From Liquidambar formosana (taxonomy: Eukaryota > Streptophyta > Magnoliopsida > Saxifragales > Altingiaceae), in contig CM077826.1 of NCBI GenBank assembly GCA_039720395.1, forward strand, positions 23,392,430 through 23,456,429: 64,000 nt of DNA. The letters are read 5' to 3'. Below, one piece after another: positions 58,796 through 64,000 of the stretch (the first letter of the stretch is position 1; each line of letters begins with the position of its first letter). The notes below the pieces were generated by a model that made no database searches, was not told the origin of the DNA, and saw nothing but the letters and a program-made list of their open reading frames with translations. A program made the position numbers and the translations under genes.

Positions 58796-60568
58796 AGGGT
58801 TTATGATGAAACCCTAATTTCTATTAATGACAAAACCCTAATCTAATTAATTGCATTAATTGAAACCCTAATTGGCTATTAATTACCTTAATTAAAGAGT
58901 TTAATGACCAATCATGGTTATTAATTATTAGGGTATAATTAATTGCATTTATGATGTCTAGGGTTTAGAGTTTAGGAAACCCTAATTCGTATTAATTAAA
59001 CCCTAATTCTATAAATGCATTAATTAATAACTAAACCTAATAATTAATGTGTCTAACCTAGGGTTAAATGATTGGTCATTAATGACCAATCATGATCATT
59101 AAAGGTTTAGTAATTAATCATTGGCATTTAATAGGTTAAAGGTTTAGGGTTTTAGAAACCCTAATTAGTGCATATTAATTAGGTGTAATTAGTATCCTAG
59201 GTGGCATTAATTAAACCCTAATCCTAATCATTAATACTGTACAAACCTAAGGTTTAAATGATTGGTTATTTATTGACCAATCATAAGGCATTTAATGCAT
59301 TAGGGTTAGGGTTTAGAGTTAATGCACTTAGGGTTTAGGATTTTAGGAAACCCTAATGCACTAATTAATTAATATATTGATTTTATTTAATTCCGAAATT
59401 GATTATTTAATTAATGGTGATTAATTTTATAATGTTTTAAATGGTTTAAAACACAATTTAGGATTAAATTAAAATCTGGAAATTTTTAATTAAATGAAAT
59501 TGTTTTGTTTAATTAAAGAGACCCTAATATTTGATATTAGAGTTTAATTAAGGGACTTTAATGGTTTCAATTGATTTGATTGATTGAAACTAAAAGCCTT
59601 AAATGTTAAGACTTAATTAATTCTGGAAATTATGCATATCCTAATGAGATTAGGACACATTAATGAGATTAATGAATACCAATCAATAGAGTTACCATAA
59701 TGCCCATATGCTTTATTGCTTACAGTTATTTCCTTTATTATGCAATGTGATTGTATGGTTATGGATGGATGATGATTATGGACTATACCCTTTAAACCAA
59801 TTGTGATTGGCCGTCTTATAAATGGGTTGTATTATTTTCACGAGTTGTAATTTAATTATGGTGATGTAATTATTTATTTTGGGGCTTGCATGCCACCTTC
59901 TTCTCTCTCTCTATCATTCTCTTATGTACCTGACATTCTCTTTATGTATCCCTTTCTTTAAATTATGTAAATGTTATGTAATTAAGAGCGCACTAAGGAG
60001 CATAGTGGACCCAAAGGAGCATGGTGGAGCCCAACAAGCCTATGGTGGAGACGATTAAGCCTATGGAGGAGATTGAAGGACTTGGAAGCTTAGAAAAGAC
60101 TTTCAAGAGAGCATGCTTTGTTTCAAATGAATGTTTTATGATCACCTACACCCACCTTAGACCTTGGATTCAATCCATTAACTTGGATTGAATCTTCTTA
60201 AAGTCCATAATCATCATAGTGGGAGCTTTTAATGAGATTAATAGTGATAGCTCCAAATCCAAAGATCGTTATATGTCACCTTAGAGGGACTAATATAGAT
60301 AATTGGATTATATATAATGTTGTTATATTTTATTTATATGCATGAGATGTATGTTAAATTAGTTAATTTGATGAGACCCTTAAAACCCCTCTCTTTTAAT
60401 ATTAAGTTGAAAATGAAGAAATCATAGGGAATGAATTCTTCATTGCCTTCCATCATTGTAGGATCATCTAACGTCCCTTAATGGGTGGCTGCAGATACGT
60501 AGGAGTTACCGATGTTAAAGACATTACTTGAAACTATCACATATAAGATATCATGGGGTGCCTAAACT

Positions 60569-60789
60569 GGTATATACCAATAAACTATAATGTGAGGTAT
60601 ATATTTGGCGAAACATACCTGTGTGAATGATGGGTTTAACTTAACTAGAGAAGTGTTCCAAGAAACTATAATGTGAGGAGTATGAACCCTAGAGGCAAAA
60701 TGATTGGAACTTGCTTATGAAGCAATAGACAAGGAGTTGTCTTCTTATTGTGGGTTAGAAGTCAAGAAACTATAATGTGAGGCTTCTAA
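60569..60789 (+). promoter_or_regulatory. E6 leader hairpin array with concertedly changed loop
   Basis: H1 is at 60569-60606, H2 at 60647-60690 and H3 at 60755-60789. All three loops carry ACTATAATGTGA where other copies have ACTAACATGTGA (two base changes in each loop). Stems still pair: TATATACC/GGTATATA, GTGTTCC/GGAGTAT and TTAGAAGTC/GGCTTCTAA. The last pair of H3 is U-A here and U-G in E5. Confidence 0.7.
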
Positions 60790-60959
60790 GTCACAGTAGG
60801 ACCCCAATCCCCATTAGGAATGAGATTCCCAAATTCTATTAGAGAGTGTATGGAATTTGATAAAATAGTGGGAGGTACCATATGATTAAAGACCCGATCA
60901 TTACGGATTAAAAATGAAATCTAATTCTCTATTTTATTTTTTATATGTAGTTCATTAAA

Positions 60960-61841
60960 ATGGCTCACCTCAACCCGTTATCCAAATTATTGGACACCAA
61001 CCATTTAACTGGACCAAACTATCTTGATTGGCTAAGGAATTTGAAAATAGTTTTAAATTCTGAAAAGATTACCTACACACTTGATGGCTCACTTCCTAAG
61101 GCTCTTCCTGAGGCTGCAACTCAACAGGAGAAAGACGCTTATCAGAAGCGCATGGACGACGACCTAAAGGCAAGATGCTATATGATGACATCCATAAGCC
61201 CTGAGCTTCAGAAGCAACATGAGTCCATGAGTAGCGCTCCCGACATCTTTCTCCACTTACAAGAGTTGTATGGGGAGCAAAGTAGGACCACTAAATATAA
61301 TATTGTCAAGCATCTATTCAAGGCAAGGATGAACGAGGGTTCATTCGTGACTGATCCCACCTTGAAGATGATCAACCATATCGAGCAGTTTGAGAAGCTT
61401 GATGTGATCATTGAAGTTGATATGTGTTCAGACATAATTCTGCAGTCCCTTCCTGATTCATTTGGACCGTTCATTATGAATTTTCATATGAACAAGCTTG
61501 AGCCCACTCTTCCTAAGCTACACAATTTACTCAAGATGATTGAGGAGACAATGAAGAAGGGAAAGGTTCATTGCTCGCATTTGATGGAGCTTCTACTTCT
61601 AAAGCCAAACCTAAGCCCAAGGGCAAGGGAAAAGGCAAGAGTAAGAGTACCTAAGGGAAGAAGAAGAAGAACTTAAAGCCGAAAGGAGGCGTCAAGAAAG
61701 GTAATGCTAATAAGGCCAAAGGAACCTATTTTCACTGCGACAAGGATGGGCACTGGAAACGTAATTGCCGGGAGTATCTGGATACTCTAAAGAACCAACC
61801 TTTGGAAAGTATGGATTATGCTCTAAACTAAATGTTAGTTT
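60960..61841 (+). pseudogene. E6 gag, frameshifted
   Basis: An ATG at 60960 begins [32 protein letters not shown]. The capsid region is complete (KYNIVKHLFKARM..., PDSFGPFIMNFHMNKLEP...HNLLKMIEETMKK), about 210 residues. A frameshift follows near 61561, so the basic region and zinc knuckle lie in another frame ([19 protein letters not shown] near 61749-61804), with one knuckle Cys changed (FHCDKDGH preceded by Tyr). The protease is deleted: sequence jumps near 61832 from the end of the knuckle linker to the region before integrase. Confidence 0.82.
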
Positions 61842-62656
61842 CATAGAACATGATAGTTCTAAATTGAATGCTAATAAACCCAAGAGAACAAGAGATGAGA
61901 ACTAATACATAATGATGTATGTAGAGTTTTCTCTTACTTTACAACCTTTACCGATGATTCAGTCTAGGTTTGGGTGTGTATACTTAATGAAGTAAAATCT
62001 GAAACATTTGAAAGGTTCAAAAAATTCAGATATGAAGTAGAGAAACAACCAGTTAAAGTATTAATGCTCTTCGATTAGATCAAAGAGGCAAATATTTAAC
62101 TAGTGAATTTTCAGATCAACTTGTTCAGACGAGCATTCAATCACAATGGACACTTCTTGGAACACTATAACTTAATGGTATGTTAGAAAGGAGGAATAGG
62201 ACCTTATAGGATATAGTCCAATCCATGATAAGTTACACTGACCTAATATTATTCTTTTAGGGATATGCCCTAAAAACTGCCGCGTACCTATGAAACAGAG
62301 TTCAAACCAAGGCTATCCCTTAGAATCCATATGAGATATGAAAAGTGAAAGCACCAAACCTTAAGCATGTTATGGTATGGGGTTGTACTACATATGTAGA
62401 GAGATATAATGCAACCAAATTGGAAATCAAGATAACTTAAATGTAGGTTTGTGGATTATCTTAAAGAGAGTTTAGGATACTAAGTCTATTATCCTGATAA
62501 ACAAAAAGTGTTTTGTCTATAAGTTTGCAATCTTTCTTGAAAAAGAGTTTATTCAAGAAGGAGGCAACAACAGGAAAATAGAACTCAAAAAGTTGTCTAA
62601 TGAAACACAAATCGACATTGATGCAACCCCTGTCCCTGTTGAGATAGAACCCATTA
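61842..62656 (+). pseudogene. E6 integrase remnant
   Basis: Short fragments of the integrase core (SYFTTFTDD region near 61931, [13 protein letters not shown] near 62007-62045) and of the region after it are readable but full of frameshifts. The zinc domain is deleted near 61890, next to an altered LIHSDV site. It is cut at 62656 by E7, after CCATTA. Confidence 0.75.
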
Positions 62657-64000
62657 TGTTGGGAATCGAACAAGAGGGAAAAATACAAAGGCGGAATATA
62701 AAAATTTTTCCTACGATTCCCAATCCCATGAATCTAACTATGCATAACACAAAATCAAACCCTAACTACGAAGAGGGTTAGAACACTTACAGTTTTAATG
62801 GTCTTCTCCTTTTTGCTCCAAGCTTTGATTCCGGACAGCGGTGAATGAGCAGCCCAAGTGTGCTGCCTCCAACGGTATCCACACCTAGCTAGAGCTTCAA
62901 GTCCTTTCTTTCTTCTTCTTTGTTGTTGCTAGAGGTGGAGAAGAGAGAGAGAGAGAAGAGAGCCTCCAAAGGGCTGGACGGCTAGGGTTTATTGTGCAAG
63001 CCTATTATGCCATGTCACACATAAGTGTGACTTATATAGGCAACCCACTAAAGGGGGCTGGCTATGGGGAAGAAACCCTAATAGGGTTATGTGTAATTAC
63101 TCTTAATTGCACATTAACCCCTATTATTTGTATCAAATACAAATAGGCCCATAAAGAACTATTCTTTATTCACTAAAACCCTTTCTCTCATAGACTTTAA
63201 AGCCCTTCTTGCATGATCAGTGTGTGACCCATTGGGTTCACATCATTAAGTAGTAGGAATAGCACGAGGTGTGCACAATGGAACTCTTTCCATTTAGGGT
63301 CTGATTGGAACTCCTTCCAATTCCCTAATTGATTATAACTCACTTATATCAATTAGGGCTTCTACTAACCATGAGTAACACCTAGCATATGGCTCATGGT
63401 GTGGTCCTTAATGAGGCGAATAGTCATTTACAAAGAACCCTTCTGTTATAGTTTATAGGTTACAATTGCATCCTTCCTTCAACACAATGTCTCTAATTGA
63501 ACTAATAGGACATGGAAGTCTGTCAAGTCCCTAGTTCAATTACTTTATACTCATTCATAGATATCAACTCATTGATGAACTCATGAAATTCTTTTCATAT
63601 TCATCCTACCATGGCCATGGATTTAATGAGTTATATTATGAATGCTATATGAGACATTCTCTCTCTTTTTCCTGAGAGTGATGGATCCCTTGTTGATCAC
63701 TCACATGCCTTCATACACATAGCAGTAGGGCCAATGAACACCTTTGCAAACCCCTGAATAGGATTTGCACTTAGTGTTATCAAACTTCTAAAGCTACATG
63801 CATAAGACAACTATGGTGTCTCAGGTCTAAGGATTATTTGTACCACTATAACAATGAGAAACTGATTGACAGGCAGGATAAAACTCCATTCAGTTGATCT
63901 CATATCTTTGGTCACATTCAGTGTACCTATTCTAGTAATAGGCACCCACTTGTTGGTTGTAGTGTCTCCACACAAATAGCTTGAGACTAGCTATCCTCCT
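62657..64000 (-). mobile_element. E7: Angela LTR (subfamily B), cut by the window edge
   Basis: It starts TGTTGGGAATCGAACAAGAGG on the plus strand and matches the E3 LTRs over its 1344 visible bases. About 314 more bases are expected beyond the window. Whether it is a solo LTR or the 3' LTR of a full element cannot be seen. The preceding CATTA (62652-62656) should be its target duplication. Confidence 0.88.

Larger units (their letters stand above)
57352..60959 (+). other. E6 untranslated leader
   Basis: It has the same order as the E5 leader: antisense frame (57522-57845, minus strand), a CCATGGCAGCC-rich block expanded into imperfect tandem repeats (58620-58795), CCAAT palindromes at 59069-59092 and 59259-59283 with a half-site near 58911, a CT-rich stretch near 59900 and the hairpin array (60569-60789). 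The long stem-loop has lost much of its pairing. Confidence 0.72.
55637..62656 (+). mobile_element. E6: Angela-type element, 3' part cut by E7
   Basis: E6 starts with TGTTAGGATTATGCCC and carries a 1701-bp 5' LTR, PBS, a 3.6-kb leader, gag and a deleted pol. E7 interrupts it at 62657 and the 3' end is outside the window. It keeps the full capsid region in gag but shares with E5 the loss of the integrase zinc domain, and in addition has lost the protease region. Confidence 0.85.

Noticed and set aside
1..64000. A host gene, tRNA or rRNA gene between the elements
   Set aside because: Every stretch can be assigned to an LTR element, its leader or its remnants; no intron-exon gene, tRNA cloverleaf or rRNA sequence was recognised.

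Overview
The window is plant nuclear DNA made almost entirely of nested LTR retrotransposons. No single-copy host gene, rRNA or tRNA gene is visible. The plant assignment rests on Angela/BARE-like Ty1-copia elements (LTRs about 1.65-1.7 kb, initiator-Met PBS, 3-3.5 kb leaders), a Ty3-gypsy element of the Tat (Ogre/Retand-like) lineage with a tRNA-Arg PBS, and an antisense DUF7745-like ORF. The sequence does not identify the species.

Layout, with elements named here. G1 is a minus-strand Tat element from before position 1 to 34820: 5' LTR 31531-34820, PBS 31511-31527, gag about 30711-28256, protease with G-patch-like tail about 28060-26976, a predicted 149-nt intron, RT/RNase H/integrase 17079-13698, then an antisense ORF on the plus strand (331-1306 plus 13025-13299). 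G1 is broken by E1, a minus solo LTR at 1307-3011 (TSD AGTTC); by E2, a 10-kb Angela element at 3014-13016 that landed on the E1/host junction (TSD ACAAG); and by E3, at 17286-26975 (TSD CTTCG), with near-identical LTRs but degenerate coding DNA.

G1 itself sits inside an LTR of E4, a decayed plus-strand Angela element. E4 pieces are at 34821-35328, 35613-35872, 37534-40202, 52560-54698 and 54699-55636. E4 also carries an inverted LTR fragment (about 35329-35612), a solo LTR (35873-37533, TSD ACCTA), and E5 (plus, 40203-52559, TSD GGTCC). The 5' LTR of E5 contains a Tat-type solo LTR (40324-43108, TSD CTATT). E6 (plus, from 55637) lies in the 3' LTR of E4, and E7 (minus LTR from 62657, cut by the window edge) lies in the pol of E6.

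The most unusual signal is in the Angela leaders, just upstream of gag. In all five copies (E2-E6) three consecutive hairpins have different stems but nearly the same 17-nt loop. In E6 all three loops carry the same two-base change. A second set of structures, CCAAT-containing palindromes about 180-190 bp apart, lies further upstream in four copies. E2, E3, E5 and E6 all look non-autonomous although their cis-acting parts are preserved, so they probably moved on proteins supplied in trans.
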